From Natrinema gari JCM 14663 (GTDB lineage Archaea; Halobacteriota; Halobacteria; Halobacteriales; Natrialbaceae), in contig NZ_AOIJ01000045.1 in the NCBI RefSeq assembly GCF_000337175.1, positions 4,646 through 59,605 on the forward strand: a DNA stretch of 54,960 nucleotides, given 5' to 3'. Positions 18,716-28,709 of the stretch are shown one piece after another; position 1 is the stretch's first letter; every line of letters starts with the position of its first letter. Position numbers and translations under genes: made by a program. The notes under the pieces were generated by a model. The model ran no database searches and was not told the origin of the DNA. It was given only the letters and a program-made list of their open reading frames with translations.

Positions 18716-18924
18716 ATTACCGGGCTGGCGAGAACCAAACAGAACTCTACCACGTTGCATGCAGCGCGTTCGTTAATACCGACTCGTTTCCGGGTGGCCT
18801 TGACGAGAACGACGAAGTGGTCCGAGTCTCCGAAGCAAGGCAGTTTCCGGAGACATATTACTTCACGGACGGCAACTGGAACGCTGCCCCGCTGGTTCCC
18901 GTCGACGAGCCAAATGGGGCATGA
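18709..18924 (+). pseudogene. Coding-like fragment without a start codon
   Basis: A stop-free frame of 71 codons, ending in TGA at 18922, reads AGENQTELYHVACSAFVNTD, then SFPGGLDENDEVVRVSEARQ and FPETYYFTDGNWNAAPLVPV. Codon use and acidity are haloarchaeal, but there is no ATG, and the only GTG is internal. It follows the stop of the preceding gene in another frame. It is best read as the C-terminal remnant of a lost gene; I do not recognise the family. Confidence 0.4.
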
Positions 18925-18936
18925 ACCCGGACGCGG

Positions 18937-19179
18937 TCACGTTCCACGCGGTCTCGTCGGTGGGCGGAAAAACAGGCCGTCGAGCACGGCGATGGCGGCG
19001 ATGGAAACACCGGCGAGAAGCGTCGTCTCAGCCGAGAGATCGAGGACGCGGCCGATGAGGCCGGCGACCGCGAATGCCGTCGGAATCAGCCCCAACAGGA
19101 GATCGTATCGGTCGATCATCGAGACGTACTCGGCGAGTCGAGACCGCATATCGACTCCGGTGATGTCTCTCCATCTCAT
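18937..19179 (-). CDS. Small membrane protein, two helices
   Basis: 80 residues, or 70 from the internal ATG at 19149. A short cytosolic N-terminus (MIDRYDLLLG) leads into two hydrophobic helices (about 30-46 and 53-70) and a basic tail (RPPTRPRGT). This layout is common among haloarchaeal orphan membrane proteins. No function can be assigned. Confidence 0.65.
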   Translation of the reverse strand: MRWRDITGVDMRSRLAEYVSMIDRYDLLLGLIPTAFAVAGLIGRVLDLSAETTLLAGVSIAAIAVLDGLFFRPPTRPRGT

Positions 19180-19376
19180 CGATTCACACCTCTCGCTGGG
19201 ACGTACGATCTGCCCCCACTAAAAACGTATGGGAACGAGTGGTGCAGAACGCAGCTTCGACCCCATCCGTCAATCTCAGGCAGCCACAGCGGCTCGAGTC
19301 GACCGGCGGCCGCGAGCGCTGGGCCGTCCGCGTCGATCGAACCGGTCGGGGTGACCACGGCGGCTCGGCGGTCGCG

Positions 19377-20159
19377 TCACTCCGCGGCCCGCTCTTTCCC
19401 CAGCCTGTCCTCGCCGTGTTCACGGGTGATCTCGAGGAAGGCATCCTCGAGACTGCGGGCGTCGCCGGTCTCGGCACGGGACTTGAGCCGCTCAGGGTCG
19501 CCCTCGGCGACGAGTTCGCCGTCGTGGAGCACGCCGATCTCGTCGGCCAGTTCGTCGACGACGGGCAGGATGTGCGTCGAGAGGAAGACGGTCATCTCCC
19601 GTTCGGCGAGTTCGGCGATCGTGTCCCGCATCGTCCGGGCGGCGCGGGGATCGAGTCCGCTTGTCGGCTCGTCGAGGAAGGTCACCGCCGGTTCGTGGAG
19701 GACCGCCTGAATGACGCCGACCTTCTGGCGCATCCCCTTCGAGTAGTCCTCGATGCGCTTGTTCGCATCCGCGCGCAGGTCGAACCGCTCGAGCAGTGAC
19801 TCGATGCGCTCGTCGGCCGTGTCCGCGGGCATGTCACGAAGACCGGCGGCGTACTCGAGCTGTTCCCGGCCGGTGAGTTCGTCGTAGATCGGCGGCTCCT
19901 CGGGCAGGTAGCCGATGTGCGGGGTCACCGATTCGCGGTCGGCGATGGAGTGGCCCGCAACTCTGGCCGTCCCGGCGGTCGGTTTCGTCAGCGTCGTCAG
20001 CATTCGCATCGTGGTCGTCTTCCCCGCGCCGTTGGGACCGAGAAAGCCATAGACCGTGCCGCGCTCGACGGCCATCGTCAGGTCCGAGACGGCGACCGTC
20101 TCGCCGTAGCGTTTGGTCAATCCCTCGGTTTCGATCGCGGGGGCGTCAGCGGAGCTCAT
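19377..20159 (-). CDS. ABC transporter ATP-binding protein
   Basis: 260 residues. Walker A GPNGAGKTTTMRML (about 38-51), Q-loop region YLPEEPPIYDELTG, signature YSKGMRQKVGVIQAVLHEP (about 138), Walker B VTFLDEPTSGLDP and switch His in FLSTHILPVVDE. Of the type often annotated as drug/lantibiotic or Na+ export ATPases (CcmA-like). The only candidate membrane partner is the divergent gene at 20395, separated by 235 bases. Confidence 0.95.
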   Translation of the reverse strand: MSSADAPAIETEGLTKRYGETVAVSDLTMAVERGTVYGFLGPNGAGKTTTMRMLTTLTKPTAGTARVAGHSIADRESVTPHIGYLPEEPPIYDELTGREQLEYAAGLRDMPADTADERIESLLERFDLRADANKRIEDYSKGMRQKVGVIQAVLHEPAVTFLDEPTSGLDPRAARTMRDTIAELAEREMTVFLSTHILPVVDELADEIGVLHDGELVAEGDPERLKSRAETGDARSLEDAFLEITREHGEDRLGKERAAE

Positions 20160-20394
20160 ACGAGTCCTTCAGTCTCGGTGTAATTAAATGTGTATCACAA
20201 CGTACAGGAGTCGCGTCGCCGGTCAGTGAACCGATCGGACTCGGACCGACGATCGACGACACTGGCCGAAACGCGACGGCACAGCAGACGGGATGAATGA
20301 CAGTAATCCAAACGGTTTACTGGGAGCGCGACACGGGTTCGACCATGAGACTCGATCGGTCGCTTGCCCCCTCCCCGAAACGAGGTGCTCGCTG

Positions 20395-22062
20395 ATGGGA
20401 CTCGCCGCTGCTTCGCTGTCGATCACCAAGGCTGAGTTCCGACGGACCACTCGATCGGTCGCCGGTAATCGGACCAGACTGGTCGTGATGGCGGCGGTTG
20501 CGCTGTTCGTACTTGGCCCGATCACGGCTGTCGGCGCCCTCTTGCTTCCGAAGTTGGGAGAACACGCCGCCGACGGGACGCTCTCCGCGGCCGACGCAGC
20601 GACGGTGACCGACTACGCCACCGGCGTCACGGCGGTCGCGTGGGTGTTTCTGGTCTTCATGGCTGTCATGCGGACGGTCACGACCGTCGCCGACATCGAT
20701 CAGCCGGCCTTTCTCCTGCTGTCGACCTCGGTCCGAAACACCGTCGTCGGCGTCGTCGCCGCAGAAACGGCTCGCTTTGCGGTCTGGCTGCTGCCGTCGA
20801 CGGTGCTCCTCGCGGCGGCGTTTGCCGCCGGTGCGGGAACGCCGCTCCCGGTACTCGCGGCACCGCTGCTGGTCGGGAGTTGCCTGCTCACCGCGTTCCC
20901 CGTCGGGTTCGCCGTGGGCATTTGGATTCGTCACTTGATAACTACCTACGAACCGGTCGCCCGGTACCGGACGCTGCTGTTCGCCGCGTTCTGGGTCCTC
21001 TACCTCGGCGTGGTCACGACCGGCGGGTTCAACGTAATCACGGAAACGCTGTTCACTCGACTCGGGAGCAGTCCGCTCGGGTGGCCCGGACACCTCCTCC
21101 TGATCGGCGTCCCCGGCGTCGATCCGTCGGCTCCCGTGCTCGGCGGCACAGCCGTCGGCTCAGTGGTCGTCCTCGGGCTCGCCTTCGTGGTCGGAACCGC
21201 CGGCGCGCGGACACACTGGTTCGCGGACCCGGCCCGAACCGACGACGAGGAACCCATCTCGGAACCGTCCGACGATCGGCTCGCCGAATTCCTCTCCGGG
21301 ACGCTCTCGTGGCCGGTTCGGACAGTCGCGGTGACCGCGATCCGTCGCACGAAGCGCTCGCCGATCCGACTCGCGTACGCCGGGTACCCCCTGCTCGGCA
21401 GCGTCGCGTTCGCCCAACAGATCGTCGAGGCCGGAACCGTCCCACGGTTCGTGGCCGTCTTGCTCTGTCTGTACGTCGTCTGGGCCGCTGGCGTGCTGTT
21501 CACGCTCAACCCCCTTGGCGATCTCGGGCCGGCGCTGCCCGCCGTCGTCACGTCGACGCTCACCGGTCGACAGGCGATTCGCGGTCGAATCGCCGCCGGC
21601 GCGCTCGTCAGCGTTCCGCTCGCGCTCCTCGTCTCGGTCGTTACGGGTATCGTCAGCCCGCTCTCGCTCGAGCACACCGCCGCGCTGGTCGGCGGCACCG
21701 TCGTCGGTGCGATCGCGACGCCAGCGCTAGCGTCCGGGATCGGCTCGGCGTTCCCTCGCTTCGGGAGCGTCAACGTCACTTCCAACCGCGAGGCCGTGAT
21801 GCCGAGCAAGACCGCTTTCCTCGTCTACACGCTCGCGATCGCGCTCCCCGCGGTCGCCGCCGTCGTGTTGGCCCTCGAGGCCCCCGAAGCGATCGCCGGC
21901 CTGCTCAGGTCGGTCACCGCGTGGACGCCGCTCCCCGCGATCTCGCTGTCCGCCCGTACGATCACGACCGGTGCGTGGATCGTCCTGATCGCCGGCCTGC
22001 TCGCCCCGCTGATCTCCTATCGCTACGCGGTCGAGCGGTTCGACTGGTACGACTTCGAGTGA
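20395..22062 (+). CDS. ABC-2-like permease, large membrane protein
   Basis: 555 residues from ATG 20395. About 12-13 hydrophobic segments are arranged in two halves (roughly 36-56, 84-104, 125-150, 160-185, 200-225, 250-290, then 350-400, 420-460, 480-505 and 525-545), with a hydrophilic loop at about 285-315 (WFADPARTDDEEPISEPSDD). It resembles haloarchaeal ABC-2-type permeases that partner CcmA-like ATPases. The divergent neighbour is such an ATPase, which supports the pairing despite separate promoters. Substrate unknown. Confidence 0.8.
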   Translation: MGLAAASLSITKAEFRRTTRSVAGNRTRLVVMAAVALFVLGPITAVGALLLPKLGEHAADGTLSAADAATVTDYATGVTAVAWVFLVFMAVMRTVTTVADIDQPAFLLLSTSVRNTVVGVVAAETARFAVWLLPSTVLLAAAFAAGAGTPLPVLAAPLLVGSCLLTAFPVGFAVGIWIRHLITTYEPVARYRTLLFAAFWVLYLGVVTTGGFNVITETLFTRLGSSPLGWPGHLLLIGVPGVDPSAPVLGGTAVGSVVVLGLAFVVGTAGARTHWFADPARTDDEEPISEPSDDRLAEFLSGTLSWPVRTVAVTAIRRTKRSPIRLAYAGYPLLGSVAFAQQIVEAGTVPRFVAVLLCLYVVWAAGVLFTLNPLGDLGPALPAVVTSTLTGRQAIRGRIAAGALVSVPLALLVSVVTGIVSPLSLEHTAALVGGTVVGAIATPALASGIGSAFPRFGSVNVTSNREAVMPSKTAFLVYTLAIALPAVAAVVLALEAPEAIAGLLRSVTAWTPLPAISLSARTITTGAWIVLIAGLLAPLISYRYAVERFDWYDFE

Positions 22063-22273
22063 CTCGCTGACCGCATCAGCACTCCCCGCCGGACGGCAAT
22101 CCGCGGTTTCGCCCCGAACCGCGCTCGAGAACGCCGAACGGGCGACGAGAGCATCGATCGACAGCGGCTCCCGACGAGGCAGGACGGGCGACGTGACAGA
22201 ACAGGCTCCGTGACGGCGAAGACGACGACTGAGACCACTCCATCGTTCCGGCAACGGGTCCGAATCGAACGTG

Positions 22274-22417
22274 TTACTGCGAATCGATCTCGTCCGGCAG
22301 ATGATCGACGCCGTATGCCTGTATTACTTGTCGAATATGGAAATTCTTCTCCGATGGATCGTCGCTCTGTAATGCTTTCTCGAGGTGTTCCATACAGTCA
22401 TCAGCTAGCTTCGGCAT
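22274..22417 (-). CDS. Small helical Halobacteria protein
   Basis: 47 residues from ATG 22417: MPKLADDCMEHLEKALQSDD, then PSEKNFHIRQVIQAYGVDHL and an acidic tail. The longer version (ATG 22456) would start inside the TATA-like AGATATATG at 22454-22462, so the inner ATG is preferred; GAGGG lies shortly upstream of it. Probably two amphipathic helices. Function unknown. Confidence 0.65.
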   Translation of the reverse strand: MPKLADDCMEHLEKALQSDDPSEKNFHIRQVIQAYGVDHLPDEIDSQ

Positions 22418-22619
22418 GTTACTACGACCCTCGTTCGTCACACCACTAAAAAGCATATATCTTCCTATAACTATGGCAGGAAGACATTGCTAACGGAATG
22501 GGAAGGGGCGTCGATCGATCGGTGCGAACGGCAACACACCGTCTCGCGACGGAATCGACACCGATCGACACCAGTGTCACGCCGGACACGGTGTCGGGAG
22601 TTGGCCGGGTCGAGCGCCG

Positions 22620-25600
22620 TTACTCCGTGGAGCCCCACTCGGCGACGTGCGTCGGGCGGTCGGTTACCGACGCGACTTCGAGGTCGCCCTCGAAGCTCTC
22701 GAGGGCCTCGACGTAGGCTTCGGCGCTCGCTTCGGTCGACAGATAGGGGATTTCCTCCTCGACGGCCATCTCTAGCGAGTCACGGTCGCGGCTGACGACG
22801 AAATCGACCTCGCCCTCGCGAATGGCCGCCGGCACGTCGTCGAACGCGACCACGTCGAAGTGGTTCTCGAAGCCGGCGACGTCGAGGTCGACCACGGCGG
22901 TCCCCTCGCTGACGGCGTTGTCGGCGGCCTGCTGAGCCTTCCAGTAGGCCGTGCCGAAGTCGCTTGCGGTGCCCATGACCTCACCTGTGGATTTCATCTC
23001 CGGGCCGAGACGCGGGTCCGAGCCCGGCAGGCGGTCGAAGGGCAACACGACCTCCTTGATCGAGGTGTGGTCGGGGATCTGCTCGTCGACCTCGAGACTC
23101 GAAAGCGTCTCGCCGGCCATGACCTTCGCGGCGAGCTTGGCGATCGGAACGCCGGTCGCCTTCGAGACGAAGGGCACGGTCCGCGAGGAGCGCGGGTTGG
23201 CCTCCAGCACGTAAACCTCGCCGTCGCGAACCGCGAGTTGGACGTTCAGCAAGCCCTTGGTCTTCAGCGCCGCGGCGATGTCCTCGGTCACCTCGCGGAC
23301 GCGCGCTATGGTCGCTTCGTCCAGCGAGCGCGGCGGGATCATACACGCGGAGTCGCCGGAGTGGACCCCCGCCGTTTCGACGTGTTCCATGATGCCGCCG
23401 ATGATGACGTTGCGGCCGTCCGAGACGGCGTCGACGTCGAGTTCGATCGCGTCCTCGAGGAAGTCGTCCACGAGGATCGGCTTGTCGGGTGCGACGCGGA
23501 CCGCTTCCTCGATGTAGGTCTCGAGTTCGTCGTCGTTGTAGACGACATCCATCGCGCGGCCGCCCAGCACGTAGGAGGGGCGTACGAGAACGGGGTAGCC
23601 GATGTCGTGGGCCAGTTCCAGAGCCTCCTCCTCGGAGAAGGCGGTGCCGCCCTTCGGCTGGGCGATGCCCAGTTCGGCCATCAGGGCGTTGAAGCGGTCG
23701 CGGTCCTCCGCTAAGTCCATCGCCTCGACGGAGGTGCCCATGACCTCACAGTCCAGCCCGCGGCGCTGCAGTTCGTCCTCGAGTGGCTCGCCGATGTTGA
23801 CGGAGGTCTGGCCGCCGAACTGGACCATCACGCCGTCGGCACCGGTCGCCTCGGCGACATCGGCAACCTCTTCGGCGGTGATGGGCTCGAAGAACAACCC
23901 GTCGGAGGTGTCGTAGTCCGTCGACACCGTTTCGGGGTTGTTGTTCACGACGTAGGCATCGATCCCCAGTTCGCGCAGGGCGCGGACCGCGTGGACCGAA
24001 CAGTAGTCGAACTCGACGCCCTGGCCGATACGGATCGGGCCGCCGCCGACGACGATCACGCTCTCGAGGTCGCGGTCGACCTCGAGTTCGCCGGCCGCGG
24101 CGTCGCCCAGCAGCGGTCCGGATTCGAACTCCGACTTGCGAGCGGAGTAGTAGTACGGCGTCTCGGCCTCGAACTCGCCGGCGCAGGTGTCGACCTGCTT
24201 GTAGGTGCGACCCGGGACCTCGGTTTCGACGGTATCGACGTCCGCACCGGCGGCGGACGCGATCGTCGCGTTGGTGTGGCCGGCGATCGCGGCCTCGGTG
24301 AAGTCGCCCTCCTGGGCCGCCAGCGTCGAGTCGGCGATGCGCTTGAGGCGCTCGGTGTACCACTCGAAGATGCCCGTCAGTTCCTGTACCTCCGCGACGG
24401 TGTAGCCGCGTTCGAACGCCTCGAACATCGCGTAGGGGCGGTCCGGCGACGGGCGCTCGAGGTAGCGCGCCTCGAGTTCGTCGTCGCTGACCGCAGCCCA
24501 GTCGATGTCGGGTTCGTACTCGCTCGAACGTAAGGCTTTGAGCAGCGATTCCTCGAACGTGCGGCCGATGGCCATCGCCTCGCCGGTCGACTTCATGGCC
24601 GTCGTCAGCTCGAAGTCGACATCGTCGAACTTGTCTTTGGGCCACCGGGGGACCTTGGTGACGACGTAGTCGATCGCAGGCTCGAAGGCGGCGGTGGTCT
24701 CGCCGGTGATCTCGTTGTCGATCTCGTGGAGGCGCTTGCCCAAGGCGACCTTCGCGGTGACGCGGGCGATCGGGTAGCCGGTCGCCTTCGAGGCCAGCGC
24801 CGAGGACCGGGAGACGCGCGGGTTGACTTCGACGACGCGGTACTCGCCGCCGGGCGTGCCGTCGTCGTGCCAGGCGAACTGGATGTTACAGCCGCCCTGA
24901 ATGCCGAGTTCGCGGATGACCTCGAGTGCGGCGGTACGCATCTCCTGGTGGCCCTCGTCGGGGACGATCTGGGAGGGCGTGACGACTGTCGACTCCCCGG
25001 TGTGGATGCCCATCGGGTCGATGTTCTCCATGTTGCAGATGATGATACAGGAGTCGTCGGCGTCGCGCATGACCTCGTACTCGTACTCGACCCAGCCGGC
25101 GATCGACTCGGTGATGAGGACCTCGCTGTTGCGGGAGAGGCGCAGGCCCTTGCGGACGCGGCGCAGCAGTTCGTCCATCTCGTGGACGACGCCGGAGCCG
25201 GAGCCACCCAGCGTGTAGGTCGTGCGGGCGATGACTGGCAGACCGCCGACCTCGTCGACGGCGGCTTCGACGCGCTCTTTCAGGTCGGCCTCGGTCATCT
25301 CCGAGACTTCTTCGTCGTCCTCGAGCGAGATGGTCGTCGAGGCGGGAACCGGCTGCCCGATCTTCTCCATGCGCTGGCGGAAGAGATCGCGGTCTTCGGT
25401 GGCGTAAATCGTGTCCAGCGGCGTCCCCATGATCTCGACGTCGTACTCCTCGAGGACGCCCTCCTCCGCGAGTTCGGCGGTGACGTTCAGGCCGGTCTGG
25501 CCGCCCAGGCCGGCGATGACGCCGTCGGGGTTTTCCGCCCGAATGATCTCGGCGATGGCGTCGGTCGTGATCGGCTCGATGTAGACCTCGTCGGCCATCT

Positions 25601-25796
25601 CCGGATCGGTCATGATCGTCGCCGGATTCGAGTTCACGAGGACGACGCGAGCGCCTTCCTCCTGGAGCGCCCGACAGGCCTGTGCGCCCGAGTAGTCGAA
25701 CTCGGCGGCCTGACCGATCTGGATCGGGCCGCTCCCGATCAACAGGATCGTGCGTCCGTCCCCCGTCTCGCCGTCTGCGGCGGTGTCCGTACTCAT
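22620..25796 (-). CDS. carB: Carbamoyl-phosphate synthase large subunit
   Basis: 1058 residues, the normal length. Makes carbamoyl phosphate from bicarbonate, ammonia and 2 ATP for pyrimidine and arginine synthesis. Two homologous halves are visible: carboxyphosphate domain (GSGPIQIGQAAEFDYSGAQA at about 21-40, ATP-grasp YTLGGSGSGV near 198, EVNPRVSRSSALASKATGYP near 320) and carbamoyl-phosphate domain (GGGPIRIGQGVEFDYCSVHA near 585, PSYVLGGRAMDVVY near 740, EANPRSSRTVPFVSKATGVP near 870). The C-terminal MGS-like regulatory domain begins at about 930. The small subunit gene carA is not adjacent. Confidence 0.98.
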   Translation of the reverse strand: MSTDTAADGETGDGRTILLIGSGPIQIGQAAEFDYSGAQACRALQEEGARVVLVNSNPATIMTDPEMADEVYIEPITTDAIAEIIRAENPDGVIAGLGGQTGLNVTAELAEEGVLEEYDVEIMGTPLDTIYATEDRDLFRQRMEKIGQPVPASTTISLEDDEEVSEMTEADLKERVEAAVDEVGGLPVIARTTYTLGGSGSGVVHEMDELLRRVRKGLRLSRNSEVLITESIAGWVEYEYEVMRDADDSCIIICNMENIDPMGIHTGESTVVTPSQIVPDEGHQEMRTAALEVIRELGIQGGCNIQFAWHDDGTPGGEYRVVEVNPRVSRSSALASKATGYPIARVTAKVALGKRLHEIDNEITGETTAAFEPAIDYVVTKVPRWPKDKFDDVDFELTTAMKSTGEAMAIGRTFEESLLKALRSSEYEPDIDWAAVSDDELEARYLERPSPDRPYAMFEAFERGYTVAEVQELTGIFEWYTERLKRIADSTLAAQEGDFTEAAIAGHTNATIASAAGADVDTVETEVPGRTYKQVDTCAGEFEAETPYYYSARKSEFESGPLLGDAAAGELEVDRDLESVIVVGGGPIRIGQGVEFDYCSVHAVRALRELGIDAYVVNNNPETVSTDYDTSDGLFFEPITAEEVADVAEATGADGVMVQFGGQTSVNIGEPLEDELQRRGLDCEVMGTSVEAMDLAEDRDRFNALMAELGIAQPKGGTAFSEEEALELAHDIGYPVLVRPSYVLGGRAMDVVYNDDELETYIEEAVRVAPDKPILVDDFLEDAIELDVDAVSDGRNVIIGGIMEHVETAGVHSGDSACMIPPRSLDEATIARVREVTEDIAAALKTKGLLNVQLAVRDGEVYVLEANPRSSRTVPFVSKATGVPIAKLAAKVMAGETLSSLEVDEQIPDHTSIKEVVLPFDRLPGSDPRLGPEMKSTGEVMGTASDFGTAYWKAQQAADNAVSEGTAVVDLDVAGFENHFDVVAFDDVPAAIREGEVDFVVSRDRDSLEMAVEEEIPYLSTEASAEAYVEALESFEGDLEVASVTDRPTHVAEWGSTE

Positions 25797-26061
25797 TTGT
25801 CTTGTCGAAATGGAGTTCGTACATCGTAATAAGCCCCACGATACAGTACGAATCTCGAAATGGCTTTTCGAAATTCGAACTCAGCAGCCGACACCACCTC
25901 GGCTCGGACCGTGTTCGCGACGATCGCGGCCGGTCCAGTGGATGGGTGTGACTCTCTTCCGCTCCCATCGCGGGCACTCCGAGCGGTGTTACGGCCGGCT
26001 ATAATCGAAATTTCCGGCCACACGCCTTATCACGGCGCGTTCCGTTCTTCGTATCAGTTAG

Positions 26062-28419
26062 ATGGCTGCGTCCGGCACTCCCCGCGTCCAGCGTCCGCTC
26101 ACCGTTATCTACGCCGACCCGGACCCCGCGGCGCGCCGCCGAACCGTCGAGGAGCTCGAGTCGGCCGCGGACGAACTCGCGATCGATCCCGTCGCGACGC
26201 CGGCCGAGCTCCGCGGTGCGCTCGTGGACGCGGACGAGCGGACGTGCGTCGTCACCGAATATCGGTTCGCCGAAACGGACGCGCTGTCGCTGTACGACCG
26301 GATCCGGGCAGATGGGGTCGCCGAAACTCCGTTCGTACTCTACACCGCCGATAGCGACGAACGGCTCGCAAGCGACGCCATTACGGCCGGCCTGTCCGGC
26401 TACGTCCCGAGAGACGTCGCGGATTCGACGGAGCGACTCCTGACACAACTCCGAACGATAGTCGACCGGCGGGGGCAGTCGGGCGATGCACGGGCCGTCG
26501 ATCCGCCCCCGTCGGCCCGAACGCCGGATATCGACCGGGATCACTTCACGACGCTTTTCGAGTACAGTCCCGACGCGATCATCGTGACGCGCCGTGCCGA
26601 TCCGAATCGAATCGTCGACGTCAATCCCGCGTTCGAGGAGATTTTCGGCTACGATCGCGATGCCATCTTGGGGAATTCGCTCGACGACGTCCTCGTCCCT
26701 GCCGACGACGAGCCGGTCTGCATCGCGGGAACGGTCGGACTCGGTGACGTAGTCACCACGGTCGTCGAGCGCCTGACGGTCGACGGCCCCAAACACTTCT
26801 CCCTCCGCGGGTTCGCGGCCGAGGTCGACGGCGATGTCTACGAATACGCGATCTATACCGACATCAGCGAGCGGAAACGCCGCGAACGGGAACTCGAGCA
26901 GTACCGGACCCTCGTCGATACGGTCGGCGATCCGATGTTCGTCCTCGACGCCGAGGGACGGATCGAGATGGTCAACGACGCGATGGCGGATGTACTCGGG
27001 AAGTCGCGTGCCGAACTCGTCGGCGAGCACCCGGCCGACTACATGCCCGACGAGGACGTCGAGCGGGCGGAACGAACCCTCCGCGAGATCCTGTCCGACG
27101 ACGATCGAACATGGGAGACCTACGAGATGCAGTTCGAACCCGTCGACGGCGACCCCGTGATCGTCGAAAACAACGTCGCGCCGCTGGTCGACGACAGCGG
27201 CTCGTTTACCGGCAGCGTCGGCGTCATCCGCGACATCAGCGATTACAAGGAACGGGAGCGACGGATTCACCGTCTCCACGAGGGGACCCGTCGGCTGATG
27301 GCCGCAGAGCGCACCGAGGAGGTCGCTCGCGTCGCCACGGAAATCGCCTACGACGCGCTGTCGCTCGAGATCAATTCGATCCACCTGTACGAGGAAGAGA
27401 CGGACGGCTCCGCCGCCGATGCGAGCGACGACGCGGACGGGGACCGCGGCATGCTCGTTCCGGTCGCGATGACCGACGAGACGGAAGCGCTGTTCGGGAC
27501 GGTCCCGACGATCGAGGCAGGCAACGGCATCGCCTGGGACGCCTTCGAGGCCGGCGAAACCATCGTCCACGGCGACGTTCGCTACGCCGATAACCTCCGA
27601 AACCCCGAGACCCCCGTCCGGAGCGAGATCCACATCCCGCTCGGCGATGAGGGAATCTTCATCGCCAGTTCGACGGCGACGAACGACTTCGAACCGGAGA
27701 CCGTTACGCTGGCACGTATCCTCGCGGCCAACGTCGAAGCTGCCCTCGAGCGGGCCCGCCGCGAGGACGAACTCGCCGCGCGGACCGCGGAACTCGAGCG
27801 CCAGAACGACCGGCTGGATGCCTTCGCGAGCACCGTTTCCCACGACCTGCGGACCCCACTGACGCTCGCGGCGGGCCACCTCGAGAACCTCGAACCCCAT
27901 ATCGACGCCGCGGGCGAGCACTACCGCGAGGAGATCGAGTGGGCGCTCGAACGGATGGACGTCCTCATCGAGAACGTCCTCGCGCTGGCTCGGAGCGGGC
28001 AACGACTGACGGACACGGAACCGGTCGATCTCGGGGCCGTCGTCGAGCGAGCACATCGAACGGTCGACGCCGAGTTACCCGTCGTTCGGGAGGGGGCGTT
28101 ACCCACGGTCGAGGCGGACGAGGAGCGACTGCTCGTGCTCTTCGAGAACGTCTTCCGAAACGCGCGTGAACACGTCGGGCCAGACGTAACGATCACCGTC
28201 ACGGCAACCGAGGACGGGTTCGCGATCGGCGACGACGGCCCCGGCATCCCGCCGGACGAGCGCGAAGACGTCCTCGAGTTCGGCTACAGTACTGCCGCGG
28301 ACGGCACCGGCTTCGGGCTGGCGATCGTCTCCGAGGTCGTCGAGGCCCACGGCTGGTCGATCGCCGTCGGCGAGAGCGAGGCTGGCGGGCTTCGGCTGGC
28401 CGTTTCGTTCGGGGAGTAA
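26062..28419 (+). CDS. Pseudo-receiver / PAS / PAS / GAF sensor histidine kinase
   Basis: 785 residues, no membrane segment. Residues 12-130 are a receiver-like domain: acid pair YADPDP (17-22), but the phospho-acceptor position reads VVTEY (E66) and the usual Lys of the switch region is Arg (YVPRD, 117). Two PAS domains follow (about 160-272, ending YTDISERKRR, and 280-392, ending RDISDYKERE), then a GAF-like domain (about 400-560) with MLVPVAM and IHIPLGDEGIF, a coiled helix, and the kinase: H-box FASTVSHDLRTPL (H594), N-box VLFENVFRNAREHV (about 692-705), G1 IGDDGPGIP and G2 GTGFGLAI. Probably a cytosolic multi-input sensor; the cognate regulator is not adjacent. Confidence 0.95.
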   Translation: MAASGTPRVQRPLTVIYADPDPAARRRTVEELESAADELAIDPVATPAELRGALVDADERTCVVTEYRFAETDALSLYDRIRADGVAETPFVLYTADSDERLASDAITAGLSGYVPRDVADSTERLLTQLRTIVDRRGQSGDARAVDPPPSARTPDIDRDHFTTLFEYSPDAIIVTRRADPNRIVDVNPAFEEIFGYDRDAILGNSLDDVLVPADDEPVCIAGTVGLGDVVTTVVERLTVDGPKHFSLRGFAAEVDGDVYEYAIYTDISERKRRERELEQYRTLVDTVGDPMFVLDAEGRIEMVNDAMADVLGKSRAELVGEHPADYMPDEDVERAERTLREILSDDDRTWETYEMQFEPVDGDPVIVENNVAPLVDDSGSFTGSVGVIRDISDYKERERRIHRLHEGTRRLMAAERTEEVARVATEIAYDALSLEINSIHLYEEETDGSAADASDDADGDRGMLVPVAMTDETEALFGTVPTIEAGNGIAWDAFEAGETIVHGDVRYADNLRNPETPVRSEIHIPLGDEGIFIASSTATNDFEPETVTLARILAANVEAALERARREDELAARTAELERQNDRLDAFASTVSHDLRTPLTLAAGHLENLEPHIDAAGEHYREEIEWALERMDVLIENVLALARSGQRLTDTEPVDLGAVVERAHRTVDAELPVVREGALPTVEADEERLLVLFENVFRNAREHVGPDVTITVTATEDGFAIGDDGPGIPPDEREDVLEFGYSTAADGTGFGLAIVSEVVEAHGWSIAVGESEAGGLRLAVSFGE

Positions 28420-28453
28420 GGGACCGAATCTACCGGTGTCCGCGGTTGCCGCT

Positions 28454-28498
28454 TAGAGCGGCTGGTCGTGCTCGCCTCGGCGGTACTGCTCGATGAAC
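28454..28498 (-). pseudogene. Displaced 3' end of a DUF5815 gene
   Basis: On the minus strand this stretch reads FIEQYRRGEHDQPL-stop (TAA at 28454-28456). The intact DUF5815 gene on the far side of the island ends FVDQYRRQREFESEHDHPV-stop. Base-level similarity continues through both ends apart from a gap of about five codons. The remnant sits 34 bases after the kinase stop, where the end of a convergent DUF5815 gene would be expected if the island were absent. Upstream of it the sequence becomes AT-rich and non-homologous at once. Confidence 0.65.
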
Positions 28499-28709
28499 AA
28501 TCATCTGCTTTCGTAGGTGATCCCATCTACCAGAGACTCGCAGTATTATCGGTTGTCTTCCGGACCCAGGTGAAAAGCAGTATTCATCAGATCGCAAATT
28601 AGCTAGCCAGATTAGAAATTGATATAACTCCTACTGATTCAAGAGCTCTGAGAATGATTAGATTTCCTAAATGAAAACATTTATTATAGAGAATTTTGTA
28701 TATTTCCAT

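Noticed and set aside
22620..25796. Internal similarity within carB as a possible repeat
   Set aside because: It is the ancient duplication of the two ATP-grasp halves shared by all CarB proteins.
26000..28056. Long antisense frame opposite the histidine kinase
   Set aside because: The sense frame has complete PAS, GAF and kinase motifs; the antisense translation shows no recognisable fold.
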